DNA of 64,000 nucleotides from positions 310,001 to 374,000 of the forward strand of contig WTXD01000012.1 of NCBI GenBank assembly GCA_022496205.1, given 5' to 3'. The notes under the pieces were generated by a model. The model did no database searches. It was not told the DNA's origin and worked only from the letters and a program-made list of their open reading frames with translations. Each line of letters begins with the position of its first letter. Position 1 is the first letter of the stretch. This DNA is from Gloeopeniophorella convolvens (Eukaryota; Basidiomycota; Agaricomycetes; Russulales). The translations under genes and the position numbers were made by a program. Below are positions 34,917-46,735 of the stretch, one piece after another.

Positions 34917-36926
34917 TCAGACGAGCATGCCACTGCAAACACCATTTCAGCCATCTGGTTACACGGAAAGAGGAAAGGGCAGCCGATACGCACGCGATGC
35001 CGGCGGCCTGGAGCGTCGAGATGAAGCCTGAGATCATCGCGCTGGGGCCGATGCGCGCGATGATGCGCGTGCGCGACGGCGCGAGTGCGGAGAGCACGCC
35101 GATCTGGATGCCGAGCGAGCCGAGGTTCGCGAAGCCGCACAGCGCGTAGGACGCGATGGTGAAGCCGCGCTTCGAGAGCGCCTCGGGCGACGCCATGAGC
35201 GCCTGGAGCTCGAGGTACGCCGCAAATTCGTTCTCGACGAGCTTGGTCGCGAGGAGCTCGGACACGCGCATGATCTCGGAGCGGGGCACACCTGCAAACG
35301 AGCAAAGAGGGGAAGAATTTAATCTGTTGGGCGCGCGGGGAGGAGGGGTCGATGCGCACCGAGGAAAAAGGTGATGGGGTAGAAGATGTAGCGCAGGATC
35401 AGCTGCAGGGTGAGGTGGTGCAGGCCGAAGCCGCGGCCAATCCAGGTGAGCAGGCCGTTGATCATCGCGACGAGCGAGAGGATCGTGAGCACGTTGCACA
35501 GAATCTGGCCGGCGACGATGAGACCGAAGACGGCGCCCTTGGCGAACGCGTGCAGCGCGTTGACGGGCGCGTCCTTCTCATTTTCACCACGGTCGACAAC
35601 GACACTGCCGCGGGTGACAGGCTCCTCGAGCTCGGGTGAGCGGATCTTACTGATCGCGATCGACGCGGGGATACTCATCACCGAGGCAGTGATGAGGTTT
35701 TGTGCAGGGACACCGAGGTTGATGTACGCGCCCAACACGGAGCCGGCAATGGTAGAGAAACCTGCGCGCTCCGGGTGAGCGACTGTGCTCCACTGCGCAG
35801 GTGGCGCGCCGGATGCTTACCGGAGGTCATGACGAGATGGATTTCCGATTCGGTCATGATATCGACGTAAGGACGAACCAAGCAGGCCGATTCGCCCTGA
35901 CCGATGAACGGCGACGCAGCAGCAACAACGGCCTCAGCACCGGATACGTTCATGGTTTTGAAGAAGAACCAAGCGAAGTTACTGATGATCCACTGCATAA
36001 CGCCGAGATAGTAAAGCATCTGGACGAATGCGATGAAGAAAATAATGGTCGAGAGCTATCGAGATGCGTCAGCATGTGACCTTAACAAATCTTAAATGAC
36101 ATACGGTGTTGACAAAGAACCAGTGCTTGGTGTTGACGGTCTCGTCGTCAAAGAAGAACGCAGCACCGACAAGAGCCTGGTTGAGGAAGTCGGAAGCAGC
36201 GTTCGCGATCCAGTGGAACATGTGGAAACCGGCGCCAGACTTGAGCACGAAGAGCGCAATCGCCTGCTGGATGAAGAGACCGACAATGACGGTCGGCCAC
36301 TGGATGTGTGACCGGTGCTTCGACGTCGCCCAGAAACCGAACTGGAAAATGACCAAGCCAAGAACGGAAATCGCGCGGTCGCCGTAGTTCGTCCCCTATC
36401 GCGGATCAGTCAGTGGAATGACGGCGACGTGCGCCAGAGGCGGGCTTACGTTCTCAATTTTGAATCCGAAGGCAGAGCCAAGGATGATGGCGAGGAGGGA
36501 GAACCAGCCCATGCCGAGGCGCACGTAACGCGGGAGGCTGAAGAACGGCCTGGAGACGAGCGGCTGCCAGACGGCCTCGATGGGACGGGTGACGACCGAG
36601 TTGGGAATAAAGCGGAAGGCGATGACGGCGAGGAAGAACCATGCAAAGAGGGTCTGCACGATCCACCGGTGGCGGGTCGCCTTGAGGATGGTCGCGGAGA
36701 TCCACCAGCCGAGGATGAGGCAGGCGAGCGCGAAGAGGGTCAGGCGGTGTACGAGGGTATGATGCCGAGTGGCCCAGCCGGGTTCCCGCTGCTCATCGCC
36801 GACGAGGACGGCCTCGGCGTCACCATGGCTCGAGGTCTGCTTCTCTTTCGAGAGCGACTGCTCGGTGGACCGAGAGGTCTTCTTCTCGAGGTCTGCTTGG
36901 TACTCTGCGACGCCGCTGGATGCCAT
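34917..36926 (-). CDS. Concentrative nucleoside transporter (CNT family)
   Basis: Cation-coupled nucleoside symporter of the plasma membrane. The cytosolic N-terminus ([20 protein letters not shown]) is followed by hydrophobic segments: [76 protein letters not shown] and [23 protein letters not shown] hallmarks are [20 protein letters not shown] (substrate-site GQxE motif), [40 protein letters not shown] and [20 protein letters not shown] last intron with acceptor TTTGCAG gives the short ending AAGIAGMLV and a TGA at 34917-34919; reading through that intron instead would add about 40 unrelated residues. Five short introns interrupt the gene. A TATA-like element (37038-37045) lies about 110 nt upstream. 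It separates two parts of the GH15 cluster. Confidence 0.93.
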
Positions 36927-38190
36927 CTCAAACAGTTAGCAAGGCTGCCGCTGTTGACGAGAGGAAGGCTGAGGATGACCCGAGGATTGGGGGGGTGGAG
37001 AAGAATCGCCGTCGGAGCATGAGATGGACGCATGTGGTATATAAAGTAAGTCGGGGTGGGACTTGGTGTGTTCCATGTGGCTCTATCAGAAAATAAACGG
37101 GTTTCGACTACTTATCTACCCCCGTACCTGGGCCTCGATGATAACGCTTTGATTTCATGCCTTCCGCCTCCGTCTCTCCGGCGCACCGTCTCGGCCCTCT
37201 CGTTTCTGGCCATCCAGCGCACGTAGCTGGACATAATATTGCGCTCAATGGCCGCATAGAAATACAGACGCGGGTCCGGCCGGTCTTCTTTTACACGTCG
37301 CGTGCCCGGTAATCAGCTCGCTATCCGACCGGGGCCGTCGCCCAACTCCAACACCTGCGATCGGCGTATCTTTCTCAGATGAATATTGATTCTCGCGGGT
37401 CCGGGGTTTGCAACCATCTTAGCTTGATTTTAGCACTACAGGGGATGCAAGACCCGGATTCTCAGAATTCTTATTAGCCTCGGCCCTACGAAGCATCGGC
37501 ACCGGTACCAGAGGAGTGCCCCGTAGTCCTTTAGGGGAGTCTGTTACCCGCGAGCGTGATCCAGCGTGGTCCAGCATATGCCAGCCCATGATAGGCGGGT
37601 TCCCGGCGCAAACCTTCCCTAAAGCCCCCCAGCGTGGCCGTGATAAGGACCCAGCCCACAAGTGCGGCCTTCTATGCGCTCATCAAACCCGAACCACAGA
37701 TAAGACAGGCACAGGATGCTTATCCATCCGTGCAGGCAGATGCAGGCCCGTGCCTCGGGGCAGCATCCCCCGTCGGCATTGCCGATCACATCGATCTCGG
37801 GAAGCTAGTGTGCCTCTCGGCCGCTTCCTCACCACGAAGGCCGACGTTTTTTGCGCAAACCATGGTTGGAGGGAAGGGCCCTCGATATCGCCCCACTCCA
37901 CGCGCCGTACCCCAGGAACTGACGGCAGGGGTGTGAGACTGAGATACACATAGGCTTGGCACTACCCCACATCATGTGCAAACGTCGAACAGAGTTCGAG
38001 TGGCAACGAATCGAACGCGTCGACAACTCAATTCAGCCGCCGCGTCGCACCCTGTCGCACCTGATTTTCGCCTCGTTCTAACAACACGGGAGCAGGGCTT
38101 ACTGCACCTTCCGCACTTAGCGACATGATACGACTCGTACATCCAGAAAACAGCACTTCGCAAGAAACCTGTCGAAAGCATCTACCTCAC
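36927..38190. other. Region between the nucleoside transporter and the WD40 gene
   Basis: 1.26 kb between two minus-strand genes. A TATATAAA element at 37038-37045 probably belongs to the transporter promoter. I see no coding family, tRNA or repeat in the rest. Confidence 0.4.
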
Positions 38191-39622
38191 CTACACCTTG
38201 AGCGCCTTGATTGACTTGCCCATCACGACGGCGATCCACTCCCCTGCGGGCGTCGAGTGGCCCGTGTTCATCGTCATCGGCGCAATCTGCGGCGACCAGG
38301 CGAGATTCGTGATCTCGCTCTGCCCCGAGTACGCCATGACCGGGTCCGAGAGCACACGCTTTTTCCCGTCCGACGGCCGCGGGGAGCTCAGCCGCGAGCT
38401 CGCGTTGCGCGGCGACGCCGCGGGTGCGGGCGCGTGTGCCGAGATGTCCCACAGCAGCAGCTGGCAGTCGTCCGCTGAAGAGCGCGGGCGTCAGGGGTCG
38501 CCCGCACGGATAGCCGAGCGGGCAGCACGCACCTGCGGTCGCGACGAGCGCGCCCTCGGTAGAGCTCCAGCCGGCGGCGTTAATCGGCCCGCGGTGCGCG
38601 CGCAGCTCCATCACGGGCGCGCCGGGGCTGCGCATGTCGAGGATCTGCACGTCGTTGCCGTCCTGGTGGAACGTGCTCATGTAGTTCGCGTCGCTCGGGT
38701 TGAACGCGATGCGCAGCAGTGGCGACGACGGCGGGCGGCCCGTCGGCGGCGCGTCCTTCGGCGCGGGCGTCTCGTACAGGATCGTGCTGTGCTCGAGGCT
38801 CCGCAGGTCGAACGCGCGCAGCGAGCCGTCCGCGCCGACAGACACGAAGATGTCCGTCGAGCCGGGCAGCCACGCGACGTCGTACACCTCGCGGTCGTGC
38901 GCGATCAGCTGTGTGACCGCCGTCGATGTGTCGAGGTTCCAGACGGTGCAGGTCGTGTCGATCGAGGAGGTCACGACGAGGTTGGGCGACTTCTCGTTCC
39001 AGGAAAAGTTGGTGAGCGGCGCGCCGCCACTCTGCCCTTGCACCTTGGACTGCTATAGATACGAGAGCCCGTGCATGAGCCCACTGGGATACGCGGATGG
39101 GGGTTACTCACCCCGGATAGTGCGGCCTTGAGGGAAAGGCGGTGCCCGCCGCCCGCCGGTTGCCGCCCAACGTAGGACGAGGATGCGAGCGGGGCATCGC
39201 TCGTGTACTCGAATATGCGGAGCGAGTCGCCAGTCGTGGCGAGCAACTCGGTCATCGGTGCCTTCTGCGACCACGCAAAGCTGAACGCGGTGCTGGGCTG
39301 CCACTGCAGCGCGGTCGCGGGGTATCCATGGTTGGCCTCGACGAGCGTGACGAAATCCGGGTAATCCCCGTAATCGTCCTCGACCAGGACGCGGTCATCT
39401 TGCAGGCCGACGACGGCTATCCGGTTGCGGAAGTCCTCCGTGAACGATGCGATGCCGAGACGGAACGCGGAGCGCGGGCGCAGCTGTTGCCCTGGCGCGG
39501 GCGACTTGCACCAGTCAATGGCGTGGACGGCCCCTGCGGCTAGTGAGTGCTTCCGGCGCTGTGATAGGATGATGCGGACACGTACATGGTGCTTCGTACT
39601 GAAGCAGCGTGGTTTGGGTCAT
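38191..39622 (-). CDS. DCAF7/WDR68-type WD40 repeat protein
   Basis: Seven-bladed WD40 scaffold homologous to animal DCAF7 (HAN11/WDR68) and plant TTG1, which binds DYRK-type kinases and CUL4-DDB1 ligase. The first exon reads MTQTTLLQYEAP and splices to AGAVHAIDWCKSPAPG, matching the YEAPWTVYAMNW-type start of the family. Later blocks are diagnostic: SSIDTTCTVWNLDTSTAVTQ, LIAHDREVYDVAWLPGSTDI, SVGADGSLRAFDLRSLEHST, DGNDVQILDMRSPGAPVMEL and a final AWSPQIAPMTMNTGHSTPAG. The last blade closes with EWIAVVMGKSIKALKV at a TAG at 38191-38193. Compared with the animal protein there is a Pro-rich insert (PAPKDAPPTGRPPSSP) after the SLEHSTILYE motif. Three or four short introns are inferred. The gene is divergent from GH15 copy 3. 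Confidence 0.9.
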
Positions 39623-40707
39623 GAAGGCGGAAAGCAGGGGGAAGACGCGATTGCGGGAGGGCGACGGTAGCGGTGATCCTCGGGTTCGGCACCAATAGCT
39701 CGTCTTGACCAACCACCGTTACGGTCGCCACACTGCCATGTCGACGTGTATATTCTACTTTCCGTATACCACTTCACAACATCTTTCGAACCGCATACGA
39801 GGGCATGTATGTCGCGGTGATGGCCAACGTGTCGTGATCTCGATTCCCCTCGATTCCCCGCCCACGCAAGTGCCCTCCGAAGGCCTCCATCTCCGCCGGG
39901 TCCGCTACGTCCGTCTCCGTGACGAAAATGCCGCCAGCTTCCCTTCCAAATCTCCTACTTGACCGCCTAATTGGTGTCCCACACTGCACAGCGCCCGTGG
40001 GCGACCCCGGAGCAACGCATGGCCCGAACGCCCGCATTCCGTCACCTTAAGTTGTCCCGTACGGTTTAAACTTTACCTACCCTTCTCGCTCAATGGTTAC
40101 GGGAACCTCACTGGCGCGTTGTGATACTTGTGATACTCCTCAACTCCTCCCATCGTGCTCAGATGCCCGTCGGGCATGCGTATACTGGGTGAGTTGCTCG
40201 TTCATGCTTTTTTTTTTGGAATCCATTAACGTGCACATCGGGTACAGAACCTCACGCGCACGTAGCACGACTTTCGTTCATGCATTCATGCAGAAGAGGC
40301 GGAGAAGCGGCTTCCAACGCAGCCAAGAGGGCTGCAGCTGTTCCGTCCTAAATTCGCGAGCTTGCGGCTTGCAAATCGAGGGTTCTTTGTGATCTTCATG
40401 CACGGACGCATTCCGGCCACCAAGTAGCACCGAGTCAGAAGCACATTCGACGTCATCGCAAATGCACGGATTCGTATAGTCACTTACCATCCTTGCAGTC
40501 CCCGGCGTCATCCAGCACTTCCGTCCGTTTGGACGATCTGCGAAACAGACCTTCTGCCACCTTCTGTCGCCCAACGCGTCGAGAAAGCCTTTTTCTGCTT
40601 TATGGGTCGTGCCCATCGAATGGACGCACGTTCTGGATATTCGCAAAGGAAAGGTATAAAAGGGAGACGTGCCAATCGTCCTCTTTCTTTAGTACTGCAG
40701 AAACTCG
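39623..40707. promoter_or_regulatory. Divergent region WDR68-like / GH15 copy 3
   Basis: 1.09 kb between divergent starts. A clear TATA box lies at its right end (separate entry). The remainder shows no recognisable coding sequence; an eight- or nine-base T run occurs near 40209. Confidence 0.45.
40655..40661 (+). promoter_or_regulatory. TATA box of GH15 copy 3
   Basis: TATAAAA in the context GGTATAAAAGGGAG, 47 nt before the ATG at 40708. Comparable A-rich elements sit at similar distances upstream of copies 1, 2, 4 and 5. Confidence 0.7.
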
Positions 40708-42583
40708 ATGCGCCTCTCGTCGACCCTCCTAGCCCTCTCTGCCTCTATTTTTCCGGTGGCAGCCCAGTTTCCCGGCGGCAGCATCAAACAGACCAGCCAT
40801 GTTGTTGCCCTCGACAGTTACTTGAACACCCTCTATCGTGCCACGCAACATGGACTTCTTCACGAATCTACAGGTCCCGGCATCGGAGCCGCGGTAGGTT
40901 TATTTCATTTCTAGTCGCAGGAAGTAATGTTAACACTGCTTCACCAGCCCGGCGTCGTTCTACCCATTCATCCTGACCAGGATTACCCAGAGTACTCGGT
41001 GTACTGGCTACGTGATGGATGTCTTGCGTACAACGCTTGGCTTGACCAACTCACGCTGTTCGGTGATACGGACCAGACGTTACGTCTGACTGTTGACGAT
41101 GCGATCCTTACCCTTGTCAAAACACAGCACGTTATCAGCCCCGCCGGGAATGTCTTCACGGGAGGGATCGAAGAGGCAGTCTTCGACGCTCATCTTGGCA
41201 GGGTCACAGATGTCATGCATCGTCTTGGCTCTCCTGCTGCTGGTGTGTCGTTTGCTCTAACTGAGGTCGTAGCTTTTACTGAGGATGCACCCGTTTTTTT
41301 TAGATGGACCACCCTTCCGTGCAGCAATTCTCATCAAGTACGCCGAGTGGCTTACCGAGCCTGAGCAAAACAACGGTACTTGGGTAGCTGATGTCCTCTG
41401 GCCCGCGATCGACCTTGACCTCCAGTGGATATCCATGCACTGGAACCGCAGCTCGTACGTTCATAGATACATATATGCGCCTTCTTTATTCTGATCATAC
41501 GTACTATCGAAGTTGGGACCTCTGGTCGCCGCCGGTCTGGGGCGGATCTTACTGGACAGCGTCCCTTCAATATCGCGCTTTGCGAGCTGGGGCTCGCTTA
41601 GGCCGCAAGATGGGCCGTGGCTATGGTACGGCCACTTATGAGAGCCACGCCTCGACCATTCTCGATTACCTACAGGTGAGCACTTCGCTTCATATCTGGC
41701 AATCAACACCTGTGAACCACCCTATCAACAGTCCTTCTGGAACAACGATGGAGGCTATATGGCAGAGACCACAGAAACCAACGTTGAAACAGGCGGGCGC
41801 TCTGGTCTTGGTTCAGCGCCACTCATGGTGTCCGTCCTCAATTTCGATCCAACCCTCGGCTGTGACGCTGCGACTTTTCAACCATGCTCCGATCGCGCAC
41901 TCTCAACTCTGAAGGTTCTCGGAGACGCATATAGGAAGCGATTCTCTATCAACCAGAATGTCCCCGTGAACGACCCGGTGTTACTCGGTCGTTTCCTCGA
42001 GGATGAGCACCTTGGTGGTCATGTAGGAAACTATATATATATTATATGCGCGTGTATACTGATGTTTGACAATTTCTAGGCACAATACTCCTCTACCTTT
42101 AACGTTGCGGAGCAACTCTTCTACGCCCTTTCCACGTGGGACCTCGTTGGCGCGCTGGAAGTCACCCCTGTCTCTCTCGCGTTCTTCCAGCAATTTGATC
42201 CCGACATTCTCGTCGGCTCACACGCCAAGGACTCTGTGACGTACGAGCGCCTGACTGACTCGATCACGGATTACGCTGCGCGTACAGTGCTACTGCTCGC
42301 GCAACGCACGCCTAGCGATTATGTCCTCCCGCTGGCGATAGACAAGACGAACGGTGCACCGCGTGGGCCCCGCGGCGCGGTGCGTAGTCTCGTTGCGGCG
42401 CTCGGAGCCATCAAAGCGTACATTGGAATCATGCCGGCCTCGTTGGCGAACGGCTATGGCTCAGCTGGCGCCGGGCACATTGAACTGCCTACCAAGGAGG
42501 GCGTTCGTGTGACCTGCGGTGTCAGGAGCCATCTCGGGTTGAGAGGAGGTGCGGATACGGAGGTGTGCCAGTGCAGAGGGTAG
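40708..42583 (+). CDS. GH15 glucoamylase-like secreted protein, copy 3
   Basis: Signal peptide MRLSSTLLALSASIFPVAAQ. Exons read on in frame through PGVVLPIHPDQDYPEYSVYW, LRDGCLAYNAWLDQLTLFGD, GNVFTGGIEEAVFDAHLGRV, DGPPFRAAILIKYAEWLTEP and NGTWVADVLWPAIDLDLQWI. The acid-motif exon begins SWDLWSPPVWGGSYWTASLQ, lacking both signature glutamates; TFQPCSDRALSTLKVLGDAY and AEQLFYALSTWDLVGALEVT follow. The base region is DKTNGAPRGPRGAVRSLVAA, again without Glu. The C-terminus is short and Cys-containing (RSHLGLRGGADTEVCQCRG) with no CBM20. All introns have GT-AG ends and keep frame. It is intermediate between copies 1/2 and 4/5, and the decayed copy 6 is closest to it. Confidence 0.88.
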
Positions 42584-43969
42584 AGGTATAGGGCGGCATG
42601 GCAGGTCCTGATTCGGATTGCGGTTCGGTCGCAGTTGACAGCACAGAGGTTGATCCGGACTTATTGTAACTACTACTGCGCCCGCATGTTTCACAAAACG
42701 CTTGTTCTACATTTCGGAGACTGCACCCTTCGGTTGCATCAATGACCAGGATGTCCAGAGATGAAAGACGAGAAGGAGAGCCTCACCCGGAGGTCTGCAA
42801 AGGTCCGTGCTTCACGAGCTGAACGTGGACTGCCAATCATGAGCACACCACGTACGTTCGCTGTGTCATGCGGTCAATGACGTCAGCCCCAGGACTCGCC
42901 ACTGGCAGGCAACGCCCGTAAGTATCAATATCGTCTATATTTCAAGTTCTGTTGATGAAGATTGACAATGATACCGCCGCAAGTGGATGGGCCGCAACAG
43001 GGCCTTCACCCTGGCCCCGCGACTCTGCTCTTTCCTTAGTCCACGGTCGAGCTGGTAAGTGGAGCGCATAGGCTACATGTAACCGGCGCCCGGTGACTGT
43101 ACGTGCTGGAGCCTTTCTCGGAGGTCTGCATAGAGTGCGTACAAATTGTACTTAGGGGAACGGGAGTCTCGTGTGGGTGTGCCAGGTGCGGCAAATTCCG
43201 GTTCGCATTGCACGTCAATTGACGACATCAGCGTTGCACTTCTATTTTGTCTCATACCACATCTTCCGTTTCAACAATCTGTTGCAGCGTTTTTGCAGCA
43301 CCCACCGCCACTATTCTCTAAGGGTTTCCGCTGTGTCGTTTGTATAATGTAGCTCACGGCCTGCAAATTACGACCTACGCGACGTTACTATGAACGACTC
43401 CCAGAGCTGGGCAATGCATGTACTATCGACATTGTCCATTTTTATTCTGTCCTTGCTGTTAGGGCGGCGACTGGTGTCACGCTGACGTTCTATCTTAGTT
43501 CACGGTGCAACTGTGGCTCACACGAATGCGGTGATTCGCTGATTATGCGCGGGCCCATTGGCCCATCCATTAAGGTTTCCATGCAGTGGTACCTGCTCCG
43601 GCCTGCTTTCGCTACGGCATCCTGTTCCGCACGATTTCCGAGTCTACTCGTCATCTTGTAGTTCCCGCCACGAACCAGCTGCCTTCTCGTTCCATAACGC
43701 CGTGCTAGACATTCAGTGGCCCTCATCTCGCCAAATCCGTCATGGCCTTGCTAGCTTTGGCTGCAAGTGCCAGCCCTTGTCATGCGGATGTCCCTGTTCC
43801 AGGCCGCTTCTCACAGAGTAGGGTCCCATCGCACCGTCTGCATCAGAACAACAACAATGACCCCCAACTTTGAGCTGGCTTGTTGGAAGCTTTGATGCTC
43901 GGATGCTGTCACAGGAGGCGCATAAAAGGCTCGAGGTACCGCTCGGGCTTCCCCACTCCTCTGGTTATT
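42584..43969. repeat. Upstream flank of GH15 copy 4, duplicated before copy 5
   Basis: From about 43150 rightward this flank resembles 47150-48523: shared stretches include CGTCAATTGACGACAT / CGTCAGTTGACGACAT, TTCACGG...CTGTGGCTCA and ACTTTGAGCTGGCTTGTTG / ACTTCTCGCTGGCTTGTTG. CATAAAAG at 43921-43928 is a probable TATA element. The left third (42584-43150) shows nothing recognisable. Confidence 0.55.
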
Positions 43970-45919
43970 ATGCGTCTTTCATTATTTTCTTTGTACTTGC
44001 TGCCGCAGGTCAGCCTGTAGTGGTAGGCGCACTCTCGGGCCCCGTCAGGCAGACCAACTTCGCCAAGGCTGCTCATTGCTATTTGGACGCACTCGCCGAC
44101 GTCAGCAAGGACACTCTCCTTCACAAATTGCGGGGCTCGGAGATCGGTGCCGCTGTACGCCGTCCTGTGTATGTTCGCTCGAGGAAACCAGTATTGATGC
44201 TGTCCTTCTAGCCCGGCGTCGTTCTGCCCTTCCTCCCAGTCCTGATGACCTGGAGGAACCTGTGTTCCAGCTGCGCGATGGCTGCCTCGTATACAACGCG
44301 TATCTTGACCACCTCGCCGTCCTCGGCGACGCTACGCATCCCTTACGGCCCGTTCTGGACGACGCAGTGCTCGCACTCGTCCGCACGCAGCATATCACGA
44401 GCCCTGCAGGCAACATCTTTACCGGCGGGATGCAGGAGGCGGTATTCGACTACCGCCTGGACAGGATCACCCAAGTCAGGGAACGCCTCGGATCTCCCGC
44501 GGCGGGTGCGTAGCCGTTCAGCAGGAGCTTCTTGAAGCGCTACTGATGGGTTGAACGTGGTCACGCAGATGGACCGCCATTCCGCGCAGCTGTCTTGATC
44601 AAGTATGCCGAGTGGCTCATTCAGCCTGAGCAGAATAATGGCACCTGGGTCGCTGACAATCTGTGGCCATCCATCCACCTCGACCTGCAGTGGATCGCAC
44701 TGCACTGGAATCAGAGCTCGTGAGTGACAGGCCGTCCCACATCGTACGTCACATGTTTGCTTACACTCAGTGCCGCAGCTACGATATCTGGTCGCCGCCT
44801 GTGTGGGGAGGATCGTACTGGACGGCATACTTGCAGCACCGTGCGCTCAAGGCTGGCGCTCGCCTCGCCTCCAGCATCGGTCGTGGGGATGGTGCATATG
44901 CGTTCGAGAGTCATGCATCAGTCATTCTCGACTACCTGCAGGTCGGCATTTGCACCATCGGTCTTCATAATTACTGCTGAATCATTGCATCTGATAGACA
45001 TTCTGGAACGAGAAAGAGGGATACATGACGGAGGCCGTTCCCACTAACGGCCACAGGCGCGGGGTCGTGCGCTCTGGTCTTGGTGCTGCGCCTCTGGCTG
45101 CATCTGTCCTCAACTTTGATCCATCGCTGGGCTGCGATGCGGCGACGTTCCAGCCGTGCTCTGATCGCGCGCTCTCGACCCTCAAAGTCCTCAGCGACGC
45201 CTACAAGGAGCGCTTCCCCGTCAACCACAACATCCCACCGAGCCGGCCCGTGCTGCTCGGCCGATTCCCCGAGGATGTCCACCTTGGCGGCCACGTGCGT
45301 GACAACTACTTGCCCCTGTATCATGTGGGAAAACCAGCTCATTTGGTCTTAGGCACAATACTTCTCGACGTTCAACGCCGCGGAGCAGCTCTTCGACGCG
45401 GCTATCACCTGGGACGGGCTCGGCGCGCTCGAAGTGACGCCCGTCTCGCTCAAGTTCTTCCGCCAGTTCGACGGGAACGTCAGCGTCGGTACATACGCGA
45501 ACGACACGGCTGTATATGCGCGCCTCCTTGACGGGGTCGTGAACCATGCCGCACGCACGGTGCTCCTCCTCGCGCAACACACGCCCGACGACTTTGTGCT
45601 CCCGGCTGCGCTGGACAAGACGAACGGGGCCGTGCGCGGGGAGCGGGGCGCGGCACGCAGCCTCGTCTCAGTACTCACTGCGCGTCATGCGTACATCGGT
45701 CTCGTGCCGCCGTCTTGGGCGAACGGACGGCGCTTGACCGAGGAATCACACAGCACACCGACGCCAGCAGCAAAGGCGGAGCCTGCTGGCGAAGAGGCGC
45801 CTGCAGGCAGGGATACGGTGCGCGTGGAAACGCTTGAGCGCATGTGGCAGGAGAAATATGTCAGGGTTGAGGAGGGTGGGGAGGAGCTGTATCATGAACA
45901 TGTTTCTTGCTGTGACTAG
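43970..45919 (+). pseudogene. GH15 glucoamylase-like gene, copy 4, with two frame disruptions
   Basis: Nearly identical to copy 5 over most of its length, but two small indels break the frame. The expected start ATGCGTCTTTC (43970) runs into a TAG after 16 codons because the signal-peptide region is 2 nt longer than in copy 5. In exon 2, CCCAGTCCTGATGACC lacks one base relative to CCCAGATCCTGATGACC of copy 5, near 44249. From exon 3 on the frame is intact: IKYAEWLIQPEQNNGTWVAD, SYDIWSPPVWGGSYWTAYLQ, TFQPCSDRALSTLKVLSDAY and DKTNGAVRGERGAARSLVSV, ending HEHVSCCD. An in-frame ATG at 43904 could bypass the first defect, but it precedes the TATA-like element. Sequencing error is the main alternative; otherwise this is a young pseudogene. 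Confidence 0.68.
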
Positions 45920-46735
45920 TAAGATCCGCCGCAAATGGGCGGCGACCGAAAGTCCCAGCTACTATAGTATGTGTTTTCGGACCGAAGAACGCGCATGTAT
46001 GCATCTGTGGACAAATGAGCTGCGGTTTCAGTGCAGAGACATCTATTGGAGGGTAACGCGTTAAGCTTTAAAGTCGATTGCGCGCCAGAGCACATCAGCC
46101 AGCCAAGTACCATTATTTTGCTTATGCTCGGCAAGTCACTCGGCGTACAGAACCCCACGTAGCACGTCGGTCTATCTATGTATCCCTTTCAATTGATTGA
46201 CCACCCGGTGTGCTTGATGAGGATTGCTGCACGGAAGGGCGATCGATCTTAAAACCCGGGTGCATCATCAGTAAAAGTTAGGACCTTAGTTAATGGGATA
46301 AACGACGCACCAGCAACGGGAGTACCAAGACGATAGTCCCGCGTAACGTCTGATCCGTGCCACTGAACATTATGAGTTGGTCAAGACTCGGGCCAAGCGT
46401 TGCAACTTGAAGGCAGCCATGACGTAGCCAATACACCGGATACTCTGGGTAGTTGGGGTCAGAATGGACGGGTAGAACCTAGGTTGATGGAGCGGTGTTA
46501 GCATTAGTCCCTACAACCGGAAATGAAACAAACCTACCGAAGCTGGGCGGAACCTGTAGATTCGTGAAGAAGGTCGAACCGCGTGACACGATGCACAGTG
46601 CTCAAGTAATCGCGAATGGCAACAGCATGGTTGAACTGCTTGATGCGACCAACGGGAAACGGACTCCCATAGACTTGAGTCTCTTGACTACCTCTGCATA
46701 CACGCGTACGACTGCTGGCAGCTTCCGCCTAGGTT
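45918..46735 (-). pseudogene. Decayed inverted GH15 copy 6, truncated
   Basis: On the minus strand, pieces of a glucoamylase-like gene occur in order but with stops and gaps. They are FPVGRIKQFNHAVAIRDYLS and FDLLHESTGSAQL (exon 1), VLPVHSDPNYPEYPVYWLRH (exon 2), YRLGTPVAGASF (end of exon 2, with about 100 nt deleted before it), DRPFRAAILIKHT, YAE-stop-LAEHKQNNGTWLADVLW and YSSWDFRSPPICGGSY. Similarity to copy 3 extends into intron sequence (TTTACTGATGATGCACCCG against TTTACTGAGGATGCACCCG). The copy stops abruptly within GGSYW, at the stop codon of copy 4, so the C-terminal half is missing. Confidence 0.8.

Noticed and set aside
38198..39058. 286-codon plus-strand open frame
   Set aside because: Antisense shadow of the WD40 gene; Arg/Ala-rich translation with no family match.
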